Source of the DNA: JBHENC01 sp046262295
Lineage (GTDB): Bacteria > Acidobacteriota > Blastocatellia > Pyrinomonadales > Pyrinomonadaceae
NCBI GenBank assembly: GCA_046262295.1
Contig: JBHENC010000007.1
Location: 1-64,000 of the forward strand
DNA: 64,000 nucleotides
Reading direction: 5' to 3'
Under the pieces are notes generated by a model. That model did no database searches, was not told where the DNA came from, and saw nothing but the letters and a program-made list of their open reading frames with translations. Both the position numbers and the translations under genes were made by a program. Positions 18,740-28,770 of this stretch are shown piece by piece. Each line of letters starts with the position of its first letter. Within the stretch, counting starts at the first letter, position 1.

Positions 18740-19828
18740 ATGAAAGTTTTAGGATTGGCTTCGTATCCGGTTGAGGCCGCTGCGACACGTTACAGGCTTC
18801 AGCAATTCGTCGCGCCGCTCGCCGCGCGCGGAATCACGCTGGAGGTGCGCCCGTTTCTCGATTCCCGTCTCTTCGCCGCGCTTTACCGTCGTCAGGAACT
18901 TCCGCGCACAATAATAAAACTGCTTTACTCCGGCTTGCGGAGATTTGGCGATGTGCTCGCCGCGCGTGAATTTGATGCCGTGTTTGTGCAGCGCGAGGCG
19001 ATGCTGCTGGGGCCGCCCGTGATCGAATGGCTGGCAATGAAAGTGGGCGGATGCCCGATGGTGCTTGATCTGGATGATGCAACTTACGTTGCATATACCA
19101 GCCCGACGTATGGTCGCCTTGGTAGCTCCTTGAAGTGGTTCAGCAAAACAAATGACTTGATCCGTTGGGCGAAGATTGTCACCTGCGGTAATCCGTTGAT
19201 CGCCGAATATGTGGAGAGCAAAGGAACACGCGCCGTCGTGATTCCGACCGTCGTTGACACCGATCTTTTTTGCCCGCGCCCGCAAGCATCCGCCGCGCAT
19301 GACGTGCCTGTCCTCGGCTGGATCGGCACGCACTCGACGTTCGCGTATCTTGAATCAATCTTTCCTGTGTTGCAGCAGCTTGCGCGCTCGTTTCCTTTCC
19401 GGTTGCGTATTGTCGGAGCGGGGCGCGGAAAGATTGATCTGCCCGGCATTGAAGTCGAAAATCTGGAGTGGAGTTTGCCGCGCGAAGTGCAGGACTTTCA
19501 ATCCCTCGATATCGGTTTATATCCCATCATAGCGAGCGAATGGGCGGCAGGAAAATCCGGCTTCAAGGCGATACAGTATATGGCAGTCGGCGTGCCTTAT
19601 GTGGCGACTCCAATCGGCGCTTCTGCCGACATCGACGAACACGGCACAACTCATTTTAATGCTTCATCGCCTGAACAGTGGTTTGAAGCTTTGACACGCT
19701 TATTGTCGAACGCGGATTTGCGAAAGCGCATGGGCGAGGCCGGTCGCCGCCACGCTTTGCAGCACTATACGGTCGAGCAACAGGCGGAAAAACTCGCACG
19801 GGCACTGCGCGAAGCCGCGTCCGTGTGA
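18740..19828 (+). CDS. Glycosyltransferase, GT-B fold
   Basis: This 362-residue protein opens MKVLGLASYPVEAAATRYRL and has FDAVFVQREAMLLGPPVIEW and MVLDLDDATYVAYTSP. In the C-terminal domain it has LGWIGTHSTFAYLESIFP, DIGLYPIIASEWAAGKSGFKAIQYMAVGVPYVATPIG and a terminal helix. The KSGFKAIQYMA segment stands where GT4 enzymes have their EX7E motif, as in the preceding gene, so these two form a distinct pair. ATG 18740 is chosen because the conserved strand starts there; the GTG at 18722 would add only a short unconserved tag. Confidence 0.83.
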   Translation: MKVLGLASYPVEAAATRYRLQQFVAPLAARGITLEVRPFLDSRLFAALYRRQELPRTIIKLLYSGLRRFGDVLAAREFDAVFVQREAMLLGPPVIEWLAMKVGGCPMVLDLDDATYVAYTSPTYGRLGSSLKWFSKTNDLIRWAKIVTCGNPLIAEYVESKGTRAVVIPTVVDTDLFCPRPQASAAHDVPVLGWIGTHSTFAYLESIFPVLQQLARSFPFRLRIVGAGRGKIDLPGIEVENLEWSLPREVQDFQSLDIGLYPIIASEWAAGKSGFKAIQYMAVGVPYVATPIGASADIDEHGTTHFNASSPEQWFEALTRLLSNADLRKRMGEAGRRHALQHYTVEQQAEKLARALREAASV

Positions 19829-20003
19829 GTCCATGATCGGTGAAACTTACTTGCGCGTGAAATGTTTGCAGTCGAACTGCGTCTTTTACTTTTTCGTCAG
19901 GATTTGATAGGTTTACTGATTCCCATACCTCCTTCCGCTACAGCATTAGGAGCACTATTCATCGAAAGATCGGCTGCGTAGAAAGTTTCACTGTTATCCT
20001 TTT

Positions 20004-21710
20004 ATGTATATTCTGGGTTTGACCACGTTGGGAGACTCTGCGGCGACGCTCATATGCGACGGCGAGATCGTCGCGGCGGCTGAAGAGGAGCGATTCTCGC
20101 GCGTCAAGCATCACAGCGGTTTTCCGTATAATGCCGTGCAGTTTTGTCTGGAAGAGGGCGGGATCAAGATCGCCGATGTCGAGCACGTCGCGCTTTACTG
20201 GAAGCCCTGGGTGCTGCGCCATAAGGCTATGCAGGCTCTCAAGTCTGCGGTTATCTCGCGCGATATGTTTAAGGCGCGCGTGGATCGCGGCGTCTCACAG
20301 GTGAGCGATAGTTACCTGGGGATGCTGCGACATCCGCAGCGCATTCGCAAGCATTTCGGGCCGAGCAATTTTCGTTTTCATTTTCTCGAACACCATTTGT
20401 GCCACGCGGCGAGTTCGTTTTTCGTTTCGCCTTTTGAAAGCGCGGCCATCCTGACGATGGACGGCACGGGCGAAGACACGACGACGATGTTTTCGCGCGG
20501 TTCGGGCACAGAGATCAAGCCCTTCAAGCGTATCAAGCTGCCGCACTCGCTCGGCCAGTTCTATTCCGCCGTGACCAATTTCTTGGGCTTCGATATGTTC
20601 GGCGGCGATGAATGGAAGGTAATGGGATTAGCGGCCTACGGCGAGCCGGAGTTTTATGATTTCTTCGCCAAGCGCGTTCTTGTCTTAAACGGTAACTACG
20701 ATTTTCACGTCAACATCCGCGTGCTCGATCATCATCTTGCCAAGCATTACCAATTCGGCGAAGAGATCATTAAAGCTCTGGGAACGCCGCGCCAGCCTAA
20801 TGAAGAGGTTTCGCAACGCCATCAAAATATCGCTGCCAGCGCGCAACGGGTGCTTGAAGACACCGTTTTGCATTTGCTGCGGGGGCTGCACGAAGAAACG
20901 AAGGAAGAGAATCTGTGTCTTGCGGGCGGCTGCGCCTTCAACTCCGTGATGAACGGGCGCATCATGCAGGAGACGCCTTTCAAGCGATTCTTTATTCAGC
21001 CCGCCGCAGGCGACGCTGGGTGCTCACTGGGCGCGGCGTTGCTCGTTCATCACACGTTGCTTAAACAACCGCGCGGCTTTCAGATGGAGCACGCTTACTA
21101 CGGCCCTTCATTCAGCACAGCGCAGTGTGCGGCGGCGCTCACGGAAGCGAAGCTGGAATTCGAGACGCTGCCGGATGAAGAATTGCTGCCGCGTGTCGCA
21201 CAGATGATTGCCGACGGCGCGATCATCGGATGGTTTCAGGGACGCATGGAATTTGGGCCACGCGCGCTTGGCAATCGAAGTTTTCTGGCCGACCCGCGCC
21301 GCGCCGATATGCGCGAGCTGTTGAATAAGAAAGTGAAACTGCGCGAATGGTTTCGCCCGCTCGCGCCTTCGATGCTGGCGGAAGCGGCAAATGATATTTT
21401 CGGCAAACCGCACTATGATCCGTTTATGATTACGGTGCTCAACGTCGCCGAAGGGCAGGGGGAACGCATTCCGGCTGTCGTGCACGTGGACGGCACGGCG
21501 CGCCCGCAAACTGTCACGCGCGAGGCCAATCCGCGCTACTGGCAGTTGATTAATCATTTCGCTGAATTGACGGGCGTGCCGATGCTGCTCAACACTTCGT
21601 TCAATATTCAGGAGCCGATTGTGTGCCGCCCGGAAGATGCCATCAAGACGTTCCAGAATGCCAGCTTCGATGCCTTAGTGTTGGAGAATAATTTAGTCGT
21701 GCGCCGGTAA
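20004..21710 (+). CDS. Carbamoyltransferase (NodU/CmcH family), second copy
   Basis: This 568-residue protein is a second O-carbamoyltransferase, not closely similar to the one at 9342. The N-terminus reads YILGLTTLGDSAATLICDGE, with EHHLCHAASSFFVSPFE as the metal-binding region and LTMDGTGEDTTTMF, LAGGCAFNSVMNGR and QPAAGDAGCSLGAAL as the nucleotide-binding loops. The C-terminal domain has GRMEFGPRALGNRSFLADPRR and WFRPLAPSML, close to the family consensus. The 175 bases before it contain no gene. Two divergent carbamoyltransferases suggest that two positions or sugars are carbamoylated. Confidence 0.93.
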   Translation: MYILGLTTLGDSAATLICDGEIVAAAEEERFSRVKHHSGFPYNAVQFCLEEGGIKIADVEHVALYWKPWVLRHKAMQALKSAVISRDMFKARVDRGVSQVSDSYLGMLRHPQRIRKHFGPSNFRFHFLEHHLCHAASSFFVSPFESAAILTMDGTGEDTTTMFSRGSGTEIKPFKRIKLPHSLGQFYSAVTNFLGFDMFGGDEWKVMGLAAYGEPEFYDFFAKRVLVLNGNYDFHVNIRVLDHHLAKHYQFGEEIIKALGTPRQPNEEVSQRHQNIAASAQRVLEDTVLHLLRGLHEETKEENLCLAGGCAFNSVMNGRIMQETPFKRFFIQPAAGDAGCSLGAALLVHHTLLKQPRGFQMEHAYYGPSFSTAQCAAALTEAKLEFETLPDEELLPRVAQMIADGAIIGWFQGRMEFGPRALGNRSFLADPRRADMRELLNKKVKLREWFRPLAPSMLAEAANDIFGKPHYDPFMITVLNVAEGQGERIPAVVHVDGTARPQTVTREANPRYWQLINHFAELTGVPMLLNTSFNIQEPIVCRPEDAIKTFQNASFDALVLENNLVVRR

Positions 21711-21758
21711 GATGCGCGCTCCGGCAAGCAACACTCGCGGATTTTATCGCAGTAATTT

Positions 21759-23123
21759 ATGGAAGCACTTCTGTTACTTTTAGCCTTGCTCCTGGGCGGC
21801 GCGGTTACTTCGGCCGTTCCCGTCGAAGGCTCGTCGGCGCTTGTCATCTGCGTCGGCGTCGCGCTTTTCATGGGAGTGTTCATCGCGCGCGCCAAAGAGC
21901 ACCGGCGATTTCTTTTGCGTTTGTTCGTGGGCGCGCTGCTGGCGCGAATGTTGATCGGCTCGATTATCTATATTCTGCAGTTGGAAAACTTTTTCGGCGG
22001 CGACGCTTACACCTACGATGGATTGGGCTACGGATTACTACAATTATTGGAGGGACATAAGTCCTACAAATATCTTCTCGAGGGCGCTCTCAGCACAAGC
22101 GGCGGCAATGGCTGGGGAATGGCCTATCTGGTCGCCGGAATTTACAAACTCGTCGGGCGTAATATGCTTGCCACGCAGTACGTCAACTCCGTCCTGGGAG
22201 CGACGACAGCGCCTGTAGTTTTTCTATGCGCCCAGCATATTTTTAACAATCCCAGAGTGTCGCGCTTAGCAGGTATCGCGGTCGCCTTTTATCCTTCGCT
22301 GGTGCTGTGGTCGGCGCAGGGACTCAAAGACGGGCCAATCGTCTTCACCTTATGCCTTTCGATTCTGGCAATCCTGAGCCTTGGAAATAAATTTAGCTTC
22401 AGGTATCTGGTTCTTTTGCTCTTCTCGCTCTTCGCTTTGCTCAGTTTGCGATTCTATGTCTTTTACATGATGGTCGCCGCCGTCGGTGGAGCTTTCGTTA
22501 TTGGAATGCGCCCCGTTACGGCGCAAAGCTTTGTGCGCCAGTTCGCTGTCATGATCTTCCTCGGGCTGGGTTTAACTTACTTCGGCGTATCGCGCTCCGC
22601 AAACGCCCAGTTGGAAAAATACGGTAATCTGGAAGCGGTGCAAATCAGCCGCTCCGACATGGCTCATAGAGATACTAAGTCCGGCTTCGGCAAAGATGTT
22701 GACGTGTCAACCACCTCCGGCGCGCTGAGCGCACTCCCGACGGGCGTGACCTATCTGCTTTTAGCGCCGTTTCCCTGGCAACTGACTTCATTGCGGCAGA
22801 GCATCACGTTTCCTGAAATGGCGCTCTGGTGGCTCTCATTTCCACTGCTCATACTCGGCCTGTGGTTTACCGTTCAATACCGGCTGCGGCAGGCTTCTCC
22901 GATTTTGATTTTCACGAGTATGCTAACGCTCGCTTACTCTTTGTTTCAGGGCAACGTCGGCACGGCATATCGCCAACGCTCGCAGTTGCTGGTCTTCTAT
23001 TTTATCTTTGTCGCGGTCGGCTTCGTTCTTCTCAAAGAGCAGCTCGAAAACAGAAAGCGGCAGACAGACGCCGCCAAGCGGACGGATATCGCCAACGCAC
23101 GGCGCTCACCGGAAACTACTTAA
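21759..23123 (+). CDS. Polytopic membrane protein, possible GT-C glycosyltransferase or polymerase
   Basis: This 454-residue protein has about ten hydrophobic segments. After the second or third comes a periplasmic-type loop with FFGGDAYTYDGLGYGLLQ, followed by TQYVNSVLGATTAPVVFLCA and FYPSLVLWSAQGLKDGP. An acidic loop after the first helices and a pattern of aromatic helices recall GT-C enzymes of the ArnT/PMT type, but no motif is decisive. It could equally be a Wzy-like polymerase. Its stop is separated by one base from the GTG start of the next gene, so the two are translationally coupled. Confidence 0.6.
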   Translation: MEALLLLLALLLGGAVTSAVPVEGSSALVICVGVALFMGVFIARAKEHRRFLLRLFVGALLARMLIGSIIYILQLENFFGGDAYTYDGLGYGLLQLLEGHKSYKYLLEGALSTSGGNGWGMAYLVAGIYKLVGRNMLATQYVNSVLGATTAPVVFLCAQHIFNNPRVSRLAGIAVAFYPSLVLWSAQGLKDGPIVFTLCLSILAILSLGNKFSFRYLVLLLFSLFALLSLRFYVFYMMVAAVGGAFVIGMRPVTAQSFVRQFAVMIFLGLGLTYFGVSRSANAQLEKYGNLEAVQISRSDMAHRDTKSGFGKDVDVSTTSGALSALPTGVTYLLLAPFPWQLTSLRQSITFPEMALWWLSFPLLILGLWFTVQYRLRQASPILIFTSMLTLAYSLFQGNVGTAYRQRSQLLVFYFIFVAVGFVLLKEQLENRKRQTDAAKRTDIANARRSPETT

Positions 23124-23124
23124 A

Positions 23125-25011
23125 GTGTGTGGAATCGTCGGGATTGTTCGCCGCGACGCGGCTTCGGTTAATCGCGCCCAGCTCGCGCGGATGTGCGATG
23201 CGCTTCGCCATCGCGGGCCGGATGAGGACGGTTCTTACCTGAAAGAACAGGTCGGCCTTGCCATGCGCCGCCTTGCAATCATTGACCTCAAAGGCGGGCA
23301 GCAGCCGATTCATAATGAAGACCGTTCGGCGTGGATTGTCTTTAACGGCGAAATCTATAATTACCAAGAGCTGCGCGCGCGCCTAGAGAAACTCGGCCAC
23401 GAGTTTTATACGAACTGCGACACGGAAGCGATTATTCACGCTTACGAAGAGTACGGCGCGGCGTGCCCGATACACCTGCGCGGAATGTTCGCCTTCGCCA
23501 TCTGGGACGAGCGCAAGCAAGAGCTTTTGTTGGCGCGCGACCGCGTCGGCAAAAAGCCTTTGCTGTACGCCGAAGTTAACGGGCAACTAATCTTCGGCTC
23601 GGAGTTCAGCGCGCTCTTACAGCACCCGGACATCAGCCGCGAAGTCAATCACGAAGCGATTCATCACTATCTTTCGTTTATGTACGTGCCCGCGCCGCTC
23701 ACCGCTTTTCGCCAGATTAGGAAATTGGAGCCGGGACATACTCTGCGTTGGCGCGCGCGAGATGGCGACATAGAGATCAAGCGTTACTGGCAGCCCGACT
23801 TTTCAAAGAAGATAAAGGTCAGCGAGGAAGAAGCGGGCGCGCGTGCCATCGAACTTTTACGCGAGGCGGTCGGCGTACGCCTGATGTCGGAAGTGCCGCT
23901 CGGCGCATTTCTCTCCGGCGGCATTGATTCATCGGCCATCGTCGCGCTGATGAGCGAGCAATCTTCCGCGCCCGTCAAGACCTTTTCCATCGGCTTTGAA
24001 GAGCAGGACTTCAGCGAGCTTCATCACGCGCGCCGCGTCGCCGAACATCTCGGCGCGGAACATCACGAATTCATCGTGCGACCGGACGCCCTCGAAGTGC
24101 TGCCGACACTCGTCGAGCACTACGGCGAACCATATGCAGACTCTTCCGCCATCCCGACCTACTATGTTTCAAGAGAGACGCGCAAATATGTGACGGTGGC
24201 CTTGAACGGCGACGGCGGCGACGAGTGCTTCGCGGGCTACGAGCGTTACGCGGCGATGCGCCTCGCCGAAAAATATCACAGCTTGCCGCGCGTGTTGCGC
24301 ACCGCGTTCATCGAGCAAGCGGTCGAGTTGATGCCGTCGTCCGAGACGCGACGCAGCCGCACGCGCGACCTTAAACGCTTTCTGCATGCCGCCTCGTTGC
24401 CGAAACTCGAACGCTATATGAGTTGGGTCAGCGTCTTCGATGAAGAGGCGAAAGCAGAACTTTACACCGATAATTTTCAGCGCGAAACCGCAGCCCGGCA
24501 GTCGCAGGACTTTCTCGCGCCCTGGTTTGCGAAGGCAAACGGCGCGGGCATCGTGGATGCGTCGCTGTTGACCGACACGATGACCTATTTGCCGAACGAC
24601 TTGCTTGTTAAAGTTGATATTGCTAGCATGGCCGTTTCTCTGGAAGCGCGTTCGCCTTTTCTGGATCATCGTGTGATAGAGTTTGCCGCGAGTTTGCCGG
24701 AAAATCTGAAGCTGCGCGGGTTGACGACGAAATATTTATTAAAGCGCGTCTTGAAACAGTTGTTACCGGCGGAGAACTTGAAGCGGCGCAAAATGGGTTT
24801 CGGCGTTCCCATCGGCCACTGGCTACGCGATGAGATGCAGGGCTTTGTGCGCGGCGTCCTGCTTTCGGAAAAAGCTCTCAAGCGCGGATTCATGAAACCG
24901 GAGACAATCGCGCGCCTAGTTGAAGATCACACGCGAGGCACGCGCGATTACGCTCATCAACTCTGGACGCTTTTGATGCTGGAACTGTGGTTTCAAAGAT
25001 TTATTGATTGA
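23125..25011 (+). CDS. Asparagine synthetase (glutamine-hydrolysing)-like amidotransferase, copy 1
   Basis: This 628-residue protein joins an N-terminal nucleophile glutaminase (Cys2 of MCGIVGIV, RRLAIIDLKGGQQPI, NGEIYNYQELR) to an ATP-dependent synthetase domain (LSGGIDSSAIVALM, SIGFEEQDFSE, LNGDGGDECFAGYERY). GTG 23125 is chosen because the catalytic cysteine must follow the initiator directly; it lies one base after the previous stop codon (TAA A GTG). AsnB-like proteins inside polysaccharide loci often amidate uronic acids rather than aspartate. That role is inferred here from context, as PYADSSAIPTYYVS is retained and does not settle the substrate. Confidence 0.92.
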   Translation: MCGIVGIVRRDAASVNRAQLARMCDALRHRGPDEDGSYLKEQVGLAMRRLAIIDLKGGQQPIHNEDRSAWIVFNGEIYNYQELRARLEKLGHEFYTNCDTEAIIHAYEEYGAACPIHLRGMFAFAIWDERKQELLLARDRVGKKPLLYAEVNGQLIFGSEFSALLQHPDISREVNHEAIHHYLSFMYVPAPLTAFRQIRKLEPGHTLRWRARDGDIEIKRYWQPDFSKKIKVSEEEAGARAIELLREAVGVRLMSEVPLGAFLSGGIDSSAIVALMSEQSSAPVKTFSIGFEEQDFSELHHARRVAEHLGAEHHEFIVRPDALEVLPTLVEHYGEPYADSSAIPTYYVSRETRKYVTVALNGDGGDECFAGYERYAAMRLAEKYHSLPRVLRTAFIEQAVELMPSSETRRSRTRDLKRFLHAASLPKLERYMSWVSVFDEEAKAELYTDNFQRETAARQSQDFLAPWFAKANGAGIVDASLLTDTMTYLPNDLLVKVDIASMAVSLEARSPFLDHRVIEFAASLPENLKLRGLTTKYLLKRVLKQLLPAENLKRRKMGFGVPIGHWLRDEMQGFVRGVLLSEKALKRGFMKPETIARLVEDHTRGTRDYAHQLWTLLMLELWFQRFID

Positions 25012-25072
25012 CCGATCAAAAACGAATGCGCGCCATTATTCATATTTCAGTTTTCGGAGGAGATGGATTTAA

Positions 25073-25840
25073 GTGAAAGGCATTGTACTGGCGGGCGGTT
25101 TAGGGACGCGCTTGCGACCATTGACGGCGGTGACGAATAAACACCTGCTGCCTGTTTACAATCAGCCGATGATCTACTATCCGATTCAAACGCTGGTCAA
25201 CGCGGGCATTGACGATATTATGGTTGTGACGGGCGGCAATTCGGCGGGCGATTTTTTGAAACTGCTCGGTAACGGCAAGGCCTTCGGTCTTAAACATCTC
25301 AACTATACATATCAGGAAGGCGAGGGCGGCATCGCCGATGCGCTTTCGTTGGTCGAGCACTTTGCGGCGGGCGATCCCGTGTGCGTCGTACTCGGCGATA
25401 ACATTATCGAAGGCAACGTGCGGGCGGCGGTGCGCGCGTATCGTCATCAGGGCGGCGGCGCGAAAATCCTGTTGAAGAAGGTAACCGATCCGCAACGCTT
25501 CGGCGTGCCGGAACTCGATGGCCGCCGCGTCGTGCGTATCGAAGAGAAACCCGCCGAACCTAAATCCGACTACGCGGTAATCGGTATCTACCTTTACGAT
25601 GCGGAAGTCTTCAATATCATACGCACGCTCGAGCCTTCGGCGCGCAATGAACTCGAAATCACGGATGTCAACAATCACTACATACGCCGGGATGAAATGA
25701 CATGGGACGAATTAGAAGGCTGGTGGACGGATGCGGGCACGTTCGAGAGCCTGCTGCACGCCTCAACTCTGGTTGCCGAAACAGGCGCCAACAAAATGGA
25801 GTTGGAAGACGAAGCACACGCGGGTGCGGCAAATGGCTGA
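25073..25840 (+). CDS. Glucose-1-phosphate thymidylyltransferase-like nucleotidyltransferase
   Basis: This 255-residue protein opens MKGIVLAGGLGTRLRPLT, the signature of sugar-1-phosphate nucleotidyltransferases. NKHLLPVYNQPMIYYPIQTL and VLGDNIIEGN are characteristic of RmlA-type enzymes, which make dTDP-glucose from dTTP and glucose 1-phosphate. It is shorter than classical RmlA (about 290 residues), the length of the short RmlA-like group. The start is GTG 25073, preceded by CGGAGGAGAT at good spacing. It overlaps the next gene, RmlC-like, by 8 bases. No RmlB or RmlD is adjacent, so the final deoxysugar is uncertain. Confidence 0.9.
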   Translation: MKGIVLAGGLGTRLRPLTAVTNKHLLPVYNQPMIYYPIQTLVNAGIDDIMVVTGGNSAGDFLKLLGNGKAFGLKHLNYTYQEGEGGIADALSLVEHFAAGDPVCVVLGDNIIEGNVRAAVRAYRHQGGGAKILLKKVTDPQRFGVPELDGRRVVRIEEKPAEPKSDYAVIGIYLYDAEVFNIIRTLEPSARNELEITDVNNHYIRRDEMTWDELEGWWTDAGTFESLLHASTLVAETGANKMELEDEAHAGAANG

Positions 25841-26318
25841 AACTTTTAAACGCGGCACGATCCACGATGTGGTGGTGCGCGATCTGCGCAAGTTTGTTGA
25901 CGAACGCGGGTGGCTCACAGAGCTTTTCCGGCACGATGAATTGAGCGAAGAGTTTTATCCGACGATGGCCTACGTTTCTTTGACGCAGGCGGGCATCACG
26001 CGCGGGCCGCACGAACACGTCGAGCAGGCGGACTTGTTCTGCTTTATCGGGCCGTCTAATTTCAAGCTGCGGATGTGGGACAACCGGGTGGACTCGGAAA
26101 CATACTGCAACGTGATGACGCTCTTTGTCGGCGAAGATAATCCGAAGGCGGTGATCGTGCCGAAAGGCGTCGTCCATGCTTATCGTAATGTTGGAAGCGC
26201 GTCCGGCATTGTTATCAACTGCCCGAACCGCTTGTTTATGGGCGCAGGCAAACGCGAAGAAGTTGACGAAATCCGGCACGAAGACGATCCCGATACGATT
26301 TTCAGGATGGATGACTAA
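25833..26318 (+). CDS. dTDP-4-dehydrorhamnose 3,5-epimerase-like cupin
   Basis: This 161-residue protein is related to RmlC. It has a RDLRKFVDERGWLTELFR start, AYVSLTQAGITRGPHEH with the histidines in the place of the RmlC RGLH motif, VEQADLFCFIG, and a VPKGVVHAYRNVG strand. RmlC enzymes epimerise C3 and C5 of a 4-keto-6-deoxy sugar nucleotide; related cupins catalyse 3,4-ketoisomerisation. It is slightly shorter than typical RmlC. ATG 25833 overlaps the stop codon of the RmlA-like gene (ATGGCTGA), which is strong evidence of coupling. Confidence 0.82.
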   Translation: MAETFKRGTIHDVVVRDLRKFVDERGWLTELFRHDELSEEFYPTMAYVSLTQAGITRGPHEHVEQADLFCFIGPSNFKLRMWDNRVDSETYCNVMTLFVGEDNPKAVIVPKGVVHAYRNVGSASGIVINCPNRLFMGAGKREEVDEIRHEDDPDTIFRMDD

Positions 26319-26427
26319 CAGGATGGATTACTGAAGAGAATAGATGAGTTGAAAGGCACGCACTGAAATAAAAGCGATTGCCTGTGTCCTCATTCTGTTT
26401 CCATCCTTCCGAATCCTGCTTCCGCTT

Positions 26428-27765
26428 ATGAAGATTGTACGCATTATCGCGCGGCTTAATGTCGGAGGCCCGGCACGCCATGTCGTATGGCTGACAGCGG
26501 GGTTGCAAAATGCGGAGTGCGAATCGGTGCTGGTGACGGGCGTCGTGCCGCCGGGCGAAGATGACATGAGCTACTTCGCGGAAGCAAACGGCGTCGTGCC
26601 GATCATCATCCCGGAAATGAGCCGCGAGATTTCCCTGAAGGATGCGGTCACGGTCTGGAAACTTTATCGCCTTTTCGTGCGTTTGCGCCCTGACATAGTG
26701 CATACGCACACGGCCAAAGCCGGTACGGTCGGGCGCGTCGCCGGACTGCTTTACCGCTGGCTCGCTTTGTCAACGCTCATCGGGCGACCGCGTTCGTGCC
26801 GCTTCGTGCATACATATCACGGCCACGTTTTTCATAGCTACTACGGCGCTTTGAAGACTCGCGTTTTTCTGTTGATTGAAAGGATTCTGGCACGCACGGC
26901 GACCAATCGCCTCGTTGTTTTGAGCAAGCAGCAGTTGCGTGAAATACACGAGGAGTTCAAAGTCGGGCGCGCCGAGCAGCTTCGCATCGTTCCGCTCGGA
27001 TTGGATACGCGCGTGTTCAAAGATTGGCGCATACGGCGAAACATTGTGCGCGATGAGTTGGGCGCGTCGCCGGAAGATGTTTTAGTCGGCATCGTCGGAC
27101 GCCTGACCGAAGTGAAGAACCATAAGTTGTTTTTGCGCGCCGCCGCACAGTATAAAGAGACGCGAAAGTTTGCGGATGAAAGCGCGCTAAAAACTCGCTT
27201 CGTCGTTATCGGTGACGGCCATCTGCGCGCAGAGTTGGAGAGTGAAGCCGATTCGCTCGGCCTCGTGCGCAGTGATGATATCGTGTTTCTGGGAACGCGC
27301 GATGATGCGGCGGACTTTTATCCGGCGCTTGATGTGGTGGCGCTTTCTTCGCTCAATGAAGGCACGCCGCTCACGCTCATCGAAGCGATGGCAAATGCCC
27401 GCGCCGTGATCGCAACAGCCGTCGGCGGCGTCGTGGATTTGCTCGGACAAGAAATCGCGTATGATGGAAACCCGTACGAAGAGACATATGCCGTCTGCGA
27501 GCGCGGCGTGCTTGCGCCGCCAAACGATGCGGACGCTTTTTGCAAAGGCTTAATGCGGCTCATCGTGGATCGGGGATTGCGCCGTGAACTAGGCGAACGC
27601 GGGCGCGTGTTTGTTGAAAAATATTATTCTAAAGAGAGATTGCTCTCGGATGTTAAAAACCTCTACGGCGAACTGTCTGCATCCGAATCATTCACAACGG
27701 GTATCTCAACTGCCGCGCGCCTGCCGGAGAAAATCGGCGTGCGCGGCGAGCGGCAGCGCATTTGA
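26428..27765 (+). CDS. Glycosyltransferase family 4
   Basis: This 445-residue GT-B protein opens MKIVRIIARLNVGGPARHV, the GT4 donor-side glycine loop. VHTHTAKAGTVGRVAG and HTYHGHVFHSYYG follow. The C-terminal domain has GIVGRLTEVKNHKLFLRAA, VVALSSLNEGTPLTLIEAMANA (a clear EX7E motif) and a GVLAPPNDADAF loop. The pattern resembles GT4 enzymes that act early in exopolysaccharide assembly on undecaprenyl-linked sugar. It is 12 bases upstream of the epimerase gene. The donor is unknown. Confidence 0.9.
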   Translation: MKIVRIIARLNVGGPARHVVWLTAGLQNAECESVLVTGVVPPGEDDMSYFAEANGVVPIIIPEMSREISLKDAVTVWKLYRLFVRLRPDIVHTHTAKAGTVGRVAGLLYRWLALSTLIGRPRSCRFVHTYHGHVFHSYYGALKTRVFLLIERILARTATNRLVVLSKQQLREIHEEFKVGRAEQLRIVPLGLDTRVFKDWRIRRNIVRDELGASPEDVLVGIVGRLTEVKNHKLFLRAAAQYKETRKFADESALKTRFVVIGDGHLRAELESEADSLGLVRSDDIVFLGTRDDAADFYPALDVVALSSLNEGTPLTLIEAMANARAVIATAVGGVVDLLGQEIAYDGNPYEETYAVCERGVLAPPNDADAFCKGLMRLIVDRGLRRELGERGRVFVEKYYSKERLLSDVKNLYGELSASESFTTGISTAARLPEKIGVRGERQRI

Positions 27766-27777
27766 AGGAGACAAATT

Positions 27778-28758
27778 TTGCGAGTATTGATTACCGGCGG
27801 AGCCGGATTTATCGGGTCACACTTGTCGGACGCTTATATTGAGCGCGGCGACGAAGTCTACATCATTGACGATCTTTCGACGGGAAGCATCGAGAACATC
27901 CGCCACTTGAAAGAGAACCCGCGCTTTCATTACACGATTGACAGCGTGCATAACCAGCCGGTGGTTGCCGAACTCGTTGACCAGTGCGACGTAGTTTTTC
28001 ATCTGGCGGCGGCGGTCGGCGTTAAGCTGATTGTCGAAAGCCCCGTGAGAACCATCGAGACGAACGTGCGCGGCACGGAAGTAGTGCTTGCGCTGGCAAA
28101 CAAAAAGAAGAAGAAAGTGCTGGTCGCTTCGACTTCCGAAGTCTACGGTTTGAGCGCCGAAGTGCCGTTTCGTGAAGACGGCAATCTGGTGATGGGCGCG
28201 ACGACGAAAGGGCGTTGGAGTTACGCCTGCTCGAAAGCGATTGACGAATTCCTCGCGCTCGCTTACTGGCGCGAAAAGAAGTTGCCGACGATTGTCGTGC
28301 GCCTCTTCAACACGGTCGGGCCGCGACAGACGGGACAGTACGGGATGGTCATTCCGACGTTCGTCAAACAGGCGCTCGCAGGCCGCCCGATTACCGTCTA
28401 CGGCGACGGCGAACAGACGCGCTGCTTCGGCTATGTCGGCGATGTCGTGGGCGCGCTTGTGAAACTGATGGATCACGCGGAATCAGTCGGACAGGTTTTC
28501 AATATCGGCTCGAATGAAGAAGTTTCGATTAGGGAGCTTGCCGAGCGCGTGAAAGCGTTGACGAATTCCGATTCTGAAATTAATTTTACGCCTTACGATG
28601 AAGCCTACGAAGAAGGCTTCGAGGATATGCCGCGCCGTGTGCCGGATATCTCCAAGATTAATGCTCACGTCGGTTTTCGCCCGACGATGTCGCTTGACGA
28701 TGTGCTGAAAAGCGTCATCGAATTTCACGGCGGGCGGTCTCACGGCCTCGATGATTAA
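27778..28758 (+). CDS. NAD-dependent epimerase/dehydratase
   Basis: This 326-residue extended SDR has GGAGFIGSHLSDA near the N-terminus, IDDLSTGS, a HLAAAVGVKLIV segment, STSEVYG, the catalytic YACSK (YxxxK), and RLFNTVGPRQTGQYGMV. The last motif fits nucleotide-sugar epimerases and decarboxylases close to UDP-glucose 4-epimerase and UDP-xylose synthase. The start is TTG 27778, preceded by GAAGGAG at 7 to 8 bases, and the Rossmann motif begins at the expected place. It probably supplies a modified UDP-sugar; the exact reaction cannot be fixed by eye. Confidence 0.88.
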   Translation: MRVLITGGAGFIGSHLSDAYIERGDEVYIIDDLSTGSIENIRHLKENPRFHYTIDSVHNQPVVAELVDQCDVVFHLAAAVGVKLIVESPVRTIETNVRGTEVVLALANKKKKKVLVASTSEVYGLSAEVPFREDGNLVMGATTKGRWSYACSKAIDEFLALAYWREKKLPTIVVRLFNTVGPRQTGQYGMVIPTFVKQALAGRPITVYGDGEQTRCFGYVGDVVGALVKLMDHAESVGQVFNIGSNEEVSIRELAERVKALTNSDSEINFTPYDEAYEEGFEDMPRRVPDISKINAHVGFRPTMSLDDVLKSVIEFHGGRSHGLDD

Positions 28759-28770
28759 AGTTTGGTTGTA